This document shows positions 8,582 through 16,139 of a DNA stretch of 64,000 bases, one piece after another; the stretch's first letter is position 1; each line of letters opens with the position of its first letter. The translations under genes were made by a program, and so were the position numbers. The DNA is from Cellulophaga sp. Hel_I_12 (GTDB lineage Bacteria; Bacteroidota; Bacteroidia; Flavobacteriales; Flavobacteriaceae). The notes under the pieces are model-generated. The model was not told the origin of the DNA, did no database searches, and saw only the letters and a list, made by a program, of their open reading frames with translations. The DNA lies in contig NZ_JUHB01000001.1 in NCBI RefSeq assembly GCF_000799565.1, positions 3,475,501-3,539,500 on the forward strand. Direction: 5' to 3'.

Positions 8582-9601
8582 TTATGTATCTAAATAAGAT
8601 TTAGTTTGTATTAAATATATTAAATCAATAACTCTGCTGCTGTAGCCGGTCTCATTGTCATACCAACCAATTATTTTTACCATTTTTCCGATTACAGAAG
8701 TCATCAAAGAATCAAACGTACAAGAGTAGCAAGTATTGTTCACATCAATAGAAACTATAGGATCTTCGGTGTAAAAAAGGATGTTTTTTAAGGAATTTTC
8801 CGAAACCTCCTTGAAGGCTTGGTTTATGGCGGTTATTGAAGTCTCTTTTTTAACATTAAGCGTAATATCGGTTAGGGAGTTATTGGGCACCGGCACACGA
8901 ATACCACACCCACCAATCAAGCCATCTAATTCAGGAAAAATTTTAGTTAATGCTTTAGCAGCTCCAGTGGTCGTGGGCACAATTGATTGTCCTGCAGCCC
9001 TAGATCTTCTTAAATCTCTATGTGGCTGATCATGCAAGCTTTGATCTGTAGTATAGGAGTGTACGGTAGTTATATAGGCTTGTTCAACACCACATAAATC
9101 ATTGATAACTTTTAGCATCGGAGCTGCATTGTTGGTCGTACAGGAGGCGTTTGAAATGATATCGTCATCTGCGCTAAGAAGATGATGATTGACTCCCATC
9201 ACTATCATTTTAATGCTGTCGTCATCTGGCGGTACGCATAAAATTACTTTTTTTGCTCCGTTTTGAATATGACAAGCTAGGGTATCTCGAGTTTTAAATT
9301 TCCCAGTAGCTTCTACAACAATATCAACATCATAGGCCCCCCAAGGAATTTTTTCTGGATGACTTTCATTTAAAAATGCTATGGGCTTATTAGAGCCAAT
9401 AGTGATGCTTTTTTCGGTTTGCGAAATAGTAGGCTGAAAAACACCATGAATACTATCGTATTTTAATAAATGAGCCATGGTTTGTACATGAGCTAAATCA
9501 TTAATGGCAACTACATTTAAGTTTGGATGGTCCTGTAGTAAACGAACTAAAGTTCTCCCGATTCTTCCAAAACCGTTAATTCCAATATTTAGTTGTTTCA
9601 T
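8582..9601 (-). CDS. gap: Glyceraldehyde-3-phosphate dehydrogenase, type I
   Basis: A 339-residue phosphorylating GAPDH for glycolysis or gluconeogenesis. It has the NAD-binding GFGRIGR at 11-17, the catalytic SNASCTTN with Cys154, His181 in TTVHSYT, and the C-terminal WYDNETGYS. It sits between lipA (82 bp upstream) and a hybrid histidine kinase (1 bp downstream), not in a glycolytic operon, so it may be an accessory copy; this is an inference. Length is normal for the family. Confidence 0.95.
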   Translation of the reverse strand: MKQLNIGINGFGRIGRTLVRLLQDHPNLNVVAINDLAHVQTMAHLLKYDSIHGVFQPTISQTEKSITIGSNKPIAFLNESHPEKIPWGAYDVDIVVEATGKFKTRDTLACHIQNGAKKVILCVPPDDDSIKMIVMGVNHHLLSADDDIISNASCTTNNAAPMLKVINDLCGVEQAYITTVHSYTTDQSLHDQPHRDLRRSRAAGQSIVPTTTGAAKALTKIFPELDGLIGGCGIRVPVPNNSLTDITLNVKKETSITAINQAFKEVSENSLKNILFYTEDPIVSIDVNNTCYSCTFDSLMTSVIGKMVKIIGWYDNETGYSSRVIDLIYLIQTKSYLDT

Positions 9602-9683
9602 ATAAAATTAACCTATTTGCCTTATTTTTAGTGATAAGAATGTAATTTTCCTTTTGGTATAGCGGCAAATAAATGTTTTCGTT

Positions 9684-10559
9684 TTAATTAATATGTTTAT
9701 GTGCCTTATACGACGATCTTACCAAAGCACCACTTTCTACATGACGGAATCCCATTTTTAGGCCAATTTCTTCATATTTTTTGAACTGTTCTGGTGTTAT
9801 AAATTCTTTTACAGGTAAGTGTTTTTTACTAGGCTGTAGGTATTGTCCAATAGTGACAATGTCTACATTGACATCTCTCAAATCTTGCATGGTTTGGATC
9901 ACCTCTTCTTCTAATTCTCCTAACCCCAACATAATACCAGATTTTGTTCTGTTGATGCCTTGATCCTTTAAATACCGCAATACTTCAAGGCTACGTTCGT
10001 ATTTTGCTTGAATTCGAACCTCTCTCGTTAACCTTTTAACAGTTTCCATGTTATGTGATACTACCTCTGGTTTAACGGCTATAATACGATCTAAATGCGA
10101 TTCGATACCTTGAAAATCAGGAAGTAGGGTTTCTAGCGTAGTATTGGGGTTCATTCGCCGTATGGCGTTTACCGTTTCAGCCCATATAATAGAACCCATG
10201 TCTTTTATATCATCTCTATCTACCGAGGTGATGACGGCATGCTTGATGCCCATTATTTTTATGGAGCGAGCCACTTTTTCAGGTTCTTCCCAATCTAGCG
10301 CTTCTGGTCTGCCTGTTTTAACGCCACAGAAGCCACAGGAACGTGTACAGATATTTCCTAAAATCATGAAAGTAGCGGTCCCTTCTCCCCAACATTCGCC
10401 CATATTAGGACAACTTCCAGAAGTACAAATGGTATTCAGATTATATTTATCTACTAAACCTCTAAGTTGGGTGTATTTTTTTCCTGTTGGAAGCTTTACC
10501 CGTAACCATTTTGGTTTTCCTTTTGGCGGTGCAATACTTTCTAAAGTAGAATTACTCAT
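9684..10559 (-). CDS. lipA: Lipoyl synthase
   Basis: A radical-SAM enzyme of 291 residues from the Met at 10559 (MSNSTLES). An upstream Met at 10586 would add nine residues that overlap the -7 promoter element, so it is disfavoured. The auxiliary cluster motif CTSGSCPNMGEC and the radical-SAM CTRSCGFC are intact, and the C-terminal RSSYKA serine motif is present. It inserts two sulfurs into octanoyl groups on 2-oxoacid dehydrogenases and GcvH. A consensus-like promoter lies directly upstream (10576-10604). Confidence 0.94.
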   Translation of the reverse strand: MSNSTLESIAPPKGKPKWLRVKLPTGKKYTQLRGLVDKYNLNTICTSGSCPNMGECWGEGTATFMILGNICTRSCGFCGVKTGRPEALDWEEPEKVARSIKIMGIKHAVITSVDRDDIKDMGSIIWAETVNAIRRMNPNTTLETLLPDFQGIESHLDRIIAVKPEVVSHNMETVKRLTREVRIQAKYERSLEVLRYLKDQGINRTKSGIMLGLGELEEEVIQTMQDLRDVNVDIVTIGQYLQPSKKHLPVKEFITPEQFKKYEEIGLKMGFRHVESGALVRSSYKAHKHIN

Positions 10560-10575
10560 CTCAGTTTTTTTTATG

Positions 10576-10604
10576 CAAATATACAAACAATTTTAGGTTC
10601 TCAA
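10576..10604 (-). promoter_or_regulatory. Bacteroidota-type promoter for lipA
   Basis: On the minus strand: TTG (10604-10602), an 18-bp spacer, then TATATTTG (10583-10576), which fits the TAnnTTTG -7 element. The expected start of transcription is about 10 nt upstream of the lipA ATG, leaving a very short leader. Confidence 0.55.
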
Positions 10605-10640
10605 TGGCTCTGTTACGTCCTAAAAGCGACACAAAAACGG

Positions 10641-11282
10641 TTACGATTTTGTTGCTTTGATGGCTGCCGCTAGTAATTTCTTGGCCCTTAGAAGTTTTAC
10701 TTTAATATTGTTAATAGGCTCATTTAAAGCTAGGGCAATTTCAGCATAGCTTAATTCATTGAAGTACCTAAGATTGATTACCTTTTGGTAAGGAGGTTTT
10801 AAGTTTTTAATATGACGTAATAAGGTCGTAAGGTTTTGTTCGCTAATCAGTTGATCTTCTGCAGACGGACTCACATCTAATACCTTTTTTATGGCTTCAG
10901 AACCATTATCCGAATTTTCAAAAACATTATTTTTCCGCTTTCGAATTAAATCAACGTGTATGTTTTTTGAAATTGTTATAAGCCACGTTTTAAATGAGTA
11001 GTTTTCATCATACGTGTGCAGTTTATCAAAGGCTTTAGAAAATGTTTGTACCGTAATATCTTCGGCATCATTTTCATTTTTAGTGCGGAGTAGCTGAAAG
11101 CTGTAAACATCACCCCAGAACGAATCTAATAAAGAACTATATGCTATTTGATTCCCTGCCTTTGCCTTAGCAATAGTATGTAATAATTTATCTTGGTTTT
11201 TGTCCAAATCAAATTTTTGAATAATATAGGGAAAAAAATAATACTTTTTAAGCGACAGTATCTTTTTTGCAGTCTTGTTCAT
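10641..11282 (-). CDS. ECF-type RNA polymerase sigma factor
   Basis: A sigma-70 family protein of 213 residues from Met at 11282. Region 2 is seen in the segment around DAEDITVQTFSKAF and FKTWLITISKN, and region 4 in VINLRYFNELSYAEIA followed by KVKLLRAKKLL. A longer start at 11315 is possible but overlaps the upstream gene even more. With the start at 11282 the gene overlaps the small membrane-protein gene by 35 bp, so translation may be coupled. No anti-sigma gene lies directly next to it on this strand, although the overlapping membrane protein is a candidate partner. Confidence 0.85.
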   Translation of the reverse strand: MNKTAKKILSLKKYYFFPYIIQKFDLDKNQDKLLHTIAKAKAGNQIAYSSLLDSFWGDVYSFQLLRTKNENDAEDITVQTFSKAFDKLHTYDENYSFKTWLITISKNIHVDLIRKRKNNVFENSDNGSEAIKKVLDVSPSAEDQLISEQNLTTLLRHIKNLKPPYQKVINLRYFNELSYAEIALALNEPINNIKVKLLRAKKLLAAAIKATKS

Positions 11283-11448
11283 CGGGTTGTTTTCCACAAA
11301 AACCACAAGCTTCACCTTCTTTATTTAAAAATGGATTTTGGCTAGCACAAGTGCCTGCAAACTTTCCTTCTTTTTTTGCCCAAATTTTAATAGCTATCCC
11401 TGCGAATGCAAGTGCTAATAATCCGATTGTTAAGAGTGCTAATTTCAT
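11248..11448 (-). CDS. Small single-span membrane protein with four cysteines
   Basis: A 66-residue protein. An N-terminal transmembrane helix or signal anchor (about residues 3-23) is followed by a short Cys-rich tail with Cys34, a CGFC pair at Cys48 and Cys51, and Cys60. The spacing suggests a small metal site or disulfides. I recognise it as a recurrent flavobacterial 'membrane or secreted protein' of unknown function. It overlaps the start of the ECF sigma gene downstream by 35 bp. A TATCTTTG element lies at 11546-11539, giving a leader of about 85 nt. Confidence 0.75.
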   Translation of the reverse strand: MKLALLTIGLLALAFAGIAIKIWAKKEGKFAGTCASQNPFLNKEGEACGFCGKQPDEQDCKKDTVA

Positions 11449-11592
11449 CTGTTACATTTTTTTGTAAATTTAATTCCCTGTATAAGAAACAAATGCATGT
11501 TCATTTTTGTTTCTGTTTGCGAGGTTTTAAATCTGGTACAAAGATAGTACATTCTACTGTTTTTACTCGGTATTAGTACAGCAGTTCTTATG

Positions 11593-12354
11593 TTAAAATG
11601 TAATATTTGCAACAATGTTATCAACGGTTGGAGCATCATTGCCACCCTTGGGTTCAATGGTGATATACCCCACAGCATTTTTTGCGTAAGGCATGGCTAA
11701 TAAGTTGTCTTTGGTGCCAGCTTCTTTGATGACCCCAAGGTTAATCATTTTGCCATTTACCTCTGCCCACATTTGCAAACATTCATCTTCTTTTAATTGT
11801 GGTAAATTTTGTACGTTGATGTACGATAACTTTTTTACTGGATTTACATAGGCTACGGCTTTTAAATCTTTCGCTTTTATATTCCCTGTAACCGTATATT
11901 TTTTAGTCTGTGGATTGTTTAAGACAATAAATTGATTTCTAACATCTTCTAATCGTTGTTTCATATCCTCTTCCAAGAGCTTAATTTGATTCGTGACCAC
12001 CGTATTTTCTTCCTGTAAATTAAGATTTTGAGTGTAGAAGAAATACGAAGCACCTATCGATACTATAGCCGCAAGACTGGCGGCTATAGCGTAATTCATA
12101 AATTTACGCTTGGTCTTATTCTGGGCTTTAATTTTAGATAGAATATTTTCTTTTAATCCGTCTGGACTTTTTATCGCATATGATTTTGCAAACGCTTCTA
12201 AATTTTCTTGTAGTTCGTTATACGTTTTGCGTACTTCTGGATACATCGCTATGTATCGTTCTACTTGGTTAGACTCTAAGTTCGTGGTAGTGCCCAATAA
12301 ATACTTTTCGAGTAGATCAGTATCTAAAAACAGTTTAATTTTTTCTTGTATCAT
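11593..12354 (-). CDS. Anti-sigma factor, RskA-like
   Basis: 253 residues from the Met at 12354 (MIQEKIKLFL). The first 60 residues form an anti-sigma zinc-less helical head (YLLGTTTNLESNQVERYIAMYP). A transmembrane helix lies near residues 90-112 (NYAIAASLAAIVSIGASYFF). A periplasmic coiled coil and an RskA C-terminal domain (about 150-253, with LQMWAEVNGK and GYITIEPKGG) follow. It begins 2 bp after the stop codon of the sigma factor gene, the classic sigma/anti-sigma pair. An upstream Met at 12381 would overlap the sigma gene and is not needed. Confidence 0.88.
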   Translation of the reverse strand: MIQEKIKLFLDTDLLEKYLLGTTTNLESNQVERYIAMYPEVRKTYNELQENLEAFAKSYAIKSPDGLKENILSKIKAQNKTKRKFMNYAIAASLAAIVSIGASYFFYTQNLNLQEENTVVTNQIKLLEEDMKQRLEDVRNQFIVLNNPQTKKYTVTGNIKAKDLKAVAYVNPVKKLSYINVQNLPQLKEDECLQMWAEVNGKMINLGVIKEAGTKDNLLAMPYAKNAVGYITIEPKGGNDAPTVDNIVANITF

Positions 12355-12356
12355 AA

Positions 12357-12926
12357 TTAGAACATTAAAAATGTTAGCCAAAAAAGCAGTGTAGGTTCTA
12401 TGTAAATTTTTCTCAATTCCCTTAAACCAATTTTTAATCTAGATTTAATGGTGCCTAGAGGAATATCTAATTCTTCACTTGCTTCTTGTTGTGTCATCCC
12501 TTCAAAAAACAAGGCTTCCAATACGATTTGATATTTTAAATCTATTTTTAATAGATTCTCTCGCATGTCAATAAAATCAGGGTTAACTGCATCAACGCCT
12601 ACCTTATATACGTCAGAAACATCAATTTGGATTTCTTTATCTTGTTTGGTTTTTCCGCTTCTTAGTTTGTCGATAGCCGTGTTTCGGGTAATTCTAAAAA
12701 GCCACGTAAAAAGTTTTGCTTTTGTAGGGTCGTACGTGTCAGACTTCTTCCAGATTTTCACAAAACTTTCTTGCAGAACATCTTGGGCTAGGGCTTCGTT
12801 TTTCACCACTTTGTAAGCCACACCATATAGGGTGTCACTGTAATTTTCATAGAGAAGCGATATCGCTTTTTCATTACGTTCCTGTAATAACTCTATGATA
12901 TGTTTTTCAAGTAAGGGTGCGCTCAT
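12357..12926 (-). CDS. ECF-type RNA polymerase sigma factor
   Basis: A 189-residue sigma-70 family factor. Region 2 includes EALAQDVLQESFVKIW and FTWLFRITRNTAID, and region 4 includes FFEGMTQQEASEEL and LGTIKSRLKIGLRELRK. It ends in a hydrophobic tail (EPTLLFWLTFLMF), which is odd for a soluble factor but is part of the open frame up to the stop. Its partner is the RskA-like anti-sigma gene 2 bp downstream. A TACATTTG element lies at 13003-12996 on the same strand, about 70 bp from the start; ECF units often autoregulate. Confidence 0.9.
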   Translation of the reverse strand: MSAPLLEKHIIELLQERNEKAISLLYENYSDTLYGVAYKVVKNEALAQDVLQESFVKIWKKSDTYDPTKAKLFTWLFRITRNTAIDKLRSGKTKQDKEIQIDVSDVYKVGVDAVNPDFIDMRENLLKIDLKYQIVLEALFFEGMTQQEASEELDIPLGTIKSRLKIGLRELRKIYIEPTLLFWLTFLMF

Positions 12927-13092
12927 GAAAAAAATGATAAAAAACCGATTTAAAAAAATCTAAAATTTAATTTTCTACGTATTTAAAATGTAGCGCAAAT
13001 GTATAAAATTGATTGCTACAATTTTGAATTAGAAATAAGTATAAGGTTGCGACTGGTTATCGCAATCTTAATTTTGGTTAGTTTGGTTTGGT

Positions 13093-13123
13093 ATAAGCCT
13101 GATATTTTTGATATCAGGCTTAT
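13093..13123 (-). terminator. Perfect 13-bp inverted repeat at the end of murB
   Basis: Arms ATAAGCCTGATAT and ATATCAGGCTTAT with a 5-nt TTTTG loop. The right arm overlaps the murB stop codon. T-richness follows on the plus strand and is weak on the minus strand, so terminator function for murB is likely but not certain. Confidence 0.6.
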
Positions 13124-14136
13124 TTTATAATATTTACTTCCGGTAAGATACAAATATTAAACTTTTCAGTAACAGCAGCAATAATTTTATGGGCTAAAGC
13201 AAGAATTTCAGCCCCACTAGCCTGGCCATAGTTGACGAGAACTAAAGCCTGATTTTTATGTACTCCTGCGTCCCCAAATCTTTTTCCTTTAAAGCCGCAT
13301 TGCTCTATAAGCCAACCAGCCGGAATTTTAAATTCCTTGTTTGATACTTGGTAAAAAGGGGCATCTGGATTATTTTTCGAGAATACACTAAATTCTTCTT
13401 CTGAAATAATGGGGTTCTTAAAAAAACTACCACTGTTTCCCAAAACTTTTGGATCCGGAAGTTTACTACTCCTGATGGCTATCACAGCATTCGAAACATC
13501 TTTAATAGTGGGGTTTGTAATATTATTTTTTACTAATTCGGTATCTATTGATCCATAAGAGGTATTTAGACTGTGATTTTTCTTGGTTAGTTTTAAGGCT
13601 ACAGAAGTGATGATGTATTTTCCCTTGCCTTCATTTTTAAAGTACGATTCTCTGTAACCAAACGCGCATTTTGTTTTACTAAATGTTTTTATTTTTTGAT
13701 TGCTTATGTTCATAGCCTCACAGCTCACAAAAACATCTTTTAACTCTACGCCATAGGCACCAATATTCTGTATGGGAGAAGTTCCTGTATTTCCTGGGAT
13801 TAATGACATGTTTTCTAAGCCACCGAAATCATTTTCTAAGGTCCATAAAACCAAGTCATGCCAATTTTCGCCAGCCATTACTTCAATAACAACGTAATCG
13901 TCAGTTTCGGTACTAATTTTTTTACCCTTTAGGTTAATGTGTAGCACCAAAGCATCAATATCTTTAGTTAGTAACATATTGCTACCACCACCGAGTATAA
14001 ATTTAGTAGGATATGCTGCCAGCTGTAAAGCTTTTGCTAAGGTTTCGATCGTATTTATTTCACAAAAGAAAGCTGCTTTAGCATCGATACCAAAACTGTT
14101 ATATTTCTTTAGAGATACTTGCTGCTGAATTTTCAT
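13120..14136 (-). CDS. murB: UDP-N-acetylenolpyruvoylglucosamine reductase
   Basis: 338 residues from Met at 14136 (MKIQQQVSL). The enzyme is an FAD/NADPH reductase making UDP-MurNAc for peptidoglycan. Visible marks are NSFGIDAKA, the FAD-binding LGGGSNML, the GTSPIQNIGAYG block and a GNSGSFFKNP motif with the catalytic Ser, plus CGFKGKRFGDAGVH near the C-terminus. An alternative Met at 14163 adds nine residues. The gene overlaps the upstream aminotransferase gene by 38 bp, so translation is likely coupled. Confidence 0.93.
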   Translation of the reverse strand: MKIQQQVSLKKYNSFGIDAKAAFFCEINTIETLAKALQLAAYPTKFILGGGSNMLLTKDIDALVLHINLKGKKISTETDDYVVIEVMAGENWHDLVLWTLENDFGGLENMSLIPGNTGTSPIQNIGAYGVELKDVFVSCEAMNISNQKIKTFSKTKCAFGYRESYFKNEGKGKYIITSVALKLTKKNHSLNTSYGSIDTELVKNNITNPTIKDVSNAVIAIRSSKLPDPKVLGNSGSFFKNPIISEEEFSVFSKNNPDAPFYQVSNKEFKIPAGWLIEQCGFKGKRFGDAGVHKNQALVLVNYGQASGAEILALAHKIIAAVTEKFNICILPEVNIIK

Positions 14137-15325
14137 GGACCTTATAAGTGTTAAGCGCTTCACTTAAAATATGAACTGCTCTTTTTAATATTTGTTTTTC
14201 AAGTACGTAGGCAATTCTGATTTGATTTTGGCCTAGGCCTTTGGTAGCGTAAAATCCAGCGGCAGGGGCAACCATAAGCGTTTCATTACACATGCTAAAA
14301 TCTTCTAAAAGCCATTGTGCAAAGGTATCAGAATTTTTAACGGGTAGTTCAACTATGCAATAAAAAGCACCTTGTGGAGCTACAACTTTAACGCCTGGTA
14401 TTTTTTGTAATTCATGGATCATAAGATTTCTTCTATCCGAATACTCTTCAAGAACTTCTTCAAAATAACTTTTTGGCGTATTTAAAGCAGCTTCACTGGC
14501 AATTTGGGCATAAGTAGGAGGCGACAACCTAGCTTGCATAAATTTAAGCACCGTGTCTTTTAGGTTTTTGTTTTTAGAAACCACACAGCCAATCCTTGCA
14601 CCACACATACTGTAACGTTTTGATACAGAATCAATCACAATAGCGTGTTCTTCTAAATTTTTCTCTTCTAAAACGGAATAATGCTTTTTGCCATCGTAGA
14701 CAAACTCACGATAAACTTCATCAACGATAAAAAATAAATCGTGCTTTTTAACAAGCTGCGCTAATTGATGAATTTCTTTTTGAGTATATAAATAACCCGT
14801 TGGGTTATTGGGGTTACAGATTAAAATAGCTTTGGTTTTCGGTGTAATTGCTTTTTCAAAGGAAGCCATACTAGGAAGTGCAAAACCTGTTTCAATTGAT
14901 GAGGGAATAGGGACTATTGTGGCTCCAAAAGCAATAGAAAAGCTATTGTAATTGGCATAAAAGGGTTCTGGAACTATAATTTCTTCGTCGTTATCTGCAA
15001 TGCTTCCAATAACAAAAGATAAAGCTTCTGATGCTCCTGTGGTTACTAATATATCCTGTTCGCTCACATGAATATGATGCGAAGCGTAATATTCAACTAA
15101 TTTTTGTCGGTAAGAATCAAAACCTTCGGTTTTGCTATAGCTTAAAATTTCAATGGTATTGTTTTTAACAGCATCGAGTGCAATCGTAGGTGTTTTAATA
15201 TCGGGTTGACCAATGTTTAAATGAATAACCTTGATGCCTTTTCTTTTGGCAGCCTCAGCAAAAGGTACCAATTTCCGGATGGGTGACTCTGGCATAGATA
15301 AACCTTTCTTTGAAATCGCAGGCAT
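14099..15325 (-). CDS. Pyridoxal-phosphate-dependent aminotransferase, class I
   Basis: A 408-residue fold-type I aminotransferase of the AspB-like group. It has the substrate and PLP motifs NIGQPDIKTP, CNPNNPTGY, the conserved DEVYREFVY, and the PLP lysine in SVSKRYSMCGARIGC. The final Arg motif is in the QIRIAYVL segment. Substrate cannot be fixed: aspartate, branched-chain or aromatic amino acids are possible. It sits upstream of and overlaps murB. Confidence 0.88.
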   Translation of the reverse strand: MPAISKKGLSMPESPIRKLVPFAEAAKRKGIKVIHLNIGQPDIKTPTIALDAVKNNTIEILSYSKTEGFDSYRQKLVEYYASHHIHVSEQDILVTTGASEALSFVIGSIADNDEEIIVPEPFYANYNSFSIAFGATIVPIPSSIETGFALPSMASFEKAITPKTKAILICNPNNPTGYLYTQKEIHQLAQLVKKHDLFFIVDEVYREFVYDGKKHYSVLEEKNLEEHAIVIDSVSKRYSMCGARIGCVVSKNKNLKDTVLKFMQARLSPPTYAQIASEAALNTPKSYFEEVLEEYSDRRNLMIHELQKIPGVKVVAPQGAFYCIVELPVKNSDTFAQWLLEDFSMCNETLMVAPAAGFYATKGLGQNQIRIAYVLEKQILKRAVHILSEALNTYKVHENSAASISKEI

Positions 15326-15512
15326 AGGCTAATATTTTTACAAAAATGCAGAATCATTCCCTACAAAACAATAAGAGAGAATACTTATTTTCAGTTTCAC
15401 TTTATTTTTTAAAAAGGTCAAGGATTTTTTAAAGAATTCGTTTTAAAAGCATTGATTTTTTTTCTTTTATCCATCAGAACTCTTTTCTTACCTTTAGGGG
15501 TAGCGCAAAAAA

Positions 15513-15538
15513 AAAGCCCTAACTTTCGTTAGCGCTTT
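15513..15538 (-). terminator. Terminator after the DUF1573 gene
   Basis: Stem AAAGCCCTAAC / GTTAGCGCTTT with one C-C mismatch and a TTTC loop. On the minus strand it is followed by a run of at least nine T. It lies 23 bp after the DUF1573 stop codon. The rest of the 15326-15560 spacer shows nothing else. Confidence 0.8.
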
Positions 15539-15560
15539 TCTAATCGTTAAAGGTATTTCG

Positions 15561-15950
15561 TTATTGAACGACAACCGCGTCTTTAACATCTCCCTTAATT
15601 TTTAAGACCACAGTAGGGGTGTCAGCATTAGAAATAACCGTAATTGCTTTTCTAATGGGACCCACTCTATTGGTATCATATTTTACTTGAATTTCACCTG
15701 TTTTACCAGGTAAAATTGGTCCTTCTGGGCTTTTTGGGATGGTGCATCCACAGCTAGAATTAACTTTACTAATAATTAATGGAGCATTTCCTGTATTTGT
15801 AAATTGAAATACACGAAGACCATCTGAACCTTTTTCGATATTACCGTAATCAACAGTATCCGATTTGAATTCGATTTTTGCTGATTTTTCTTGTGCATTA
15901 AGGCTCATCGCCAATAATCCTACAAATAAAACTAGTACTAATTTTTTCAT
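15561..15950 (-). CDS. Secreted DUF1573 protein
   Basis: 129 residues from Met at 15950 (MKKLVLVLF); an adjacent Met at 15953 is equally possible, and a Met at 15992 would put residues before the signal peptide. A signal peptide ends near SLNAQ. The mature domain is an immunoglobulin-like fold with the DUF1573 mark NSSCGCTIP and PGKTGEIQVKYD. These proteins are common in Bacteroidota envelopes; function is unknown. It has a consensus-like promoter upstream and its own terminator, so it is monocistronic. Confidence 0.88.
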   Translation of the reverse strand: MKKLVLVLFVGLLAMSLNAQEKSAKIEFKSDTVDYGNIEKGSDGLRVFQFTNTGNAPLIISKVNSSCGCTIPKSPEGPILPGKTGEIQVKYDTNRVGPIRKAITVISNADTPTVVLKIKGDVKDAVVVQ

Positions 15951-15973
15951 CATTTCGAGTTTTGGGTAAGATT

Positions 15974-16004
15974 CAAAATTAAAGTTTTTCACTTGAATCT
16001 CAAA
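15974..16004 (-). promoter_or_regulatory. Promoter for the DUF1573 gene
   Basis: Minus strand: TTTG (16004-16001), 19-bp spacer, TAATTTTG (15981-15974). It fits the Bacteroidota consensus and places the start of transcription about 20 nt before the ATG at 15950. Confidence 0.6.
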
Positions 16005-16009
16005 ATTCT

Positions 16010-16039
16010 TTTGTTATCTAATAACGTTACTTATTTTTG
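16010..16039 (+). promoter_or_regulatory. Promoter for valS
   Basis: TTTG (16010-16013), 18-bp spacer, TATTTTTG (16032-16039). The -33 box lies 6 bp from that of the divergent DUF1573 promoter. The predicted valS leader is about 95 nt; I see no T-box, as expected in this phylum. Confidence 0.55.
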
Positions 16040-16139
16040 TTTCGTATTTCAAGAGGCAATTAAATGGAGTTTTATACGCACTTACGATAATGATCCCTCA
16101 AGAAGATACAACTAATAATTACAAAAATTATACCAAAAC

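Noticed and set aside
11445..11678. 77-codon minus-strand ORF upstream of the Cys-rich protein
   Set aside because: Its first half overlaps the anti-sigma gene out of frame; only the last 19 codons could be a leader ORF.
16040..16139. T-box riboswitch in the valS leader
   Set aside because: The leader is under 100 nt, shows no specifier or T-box motif, and T-boxes are not expected in this phylum.
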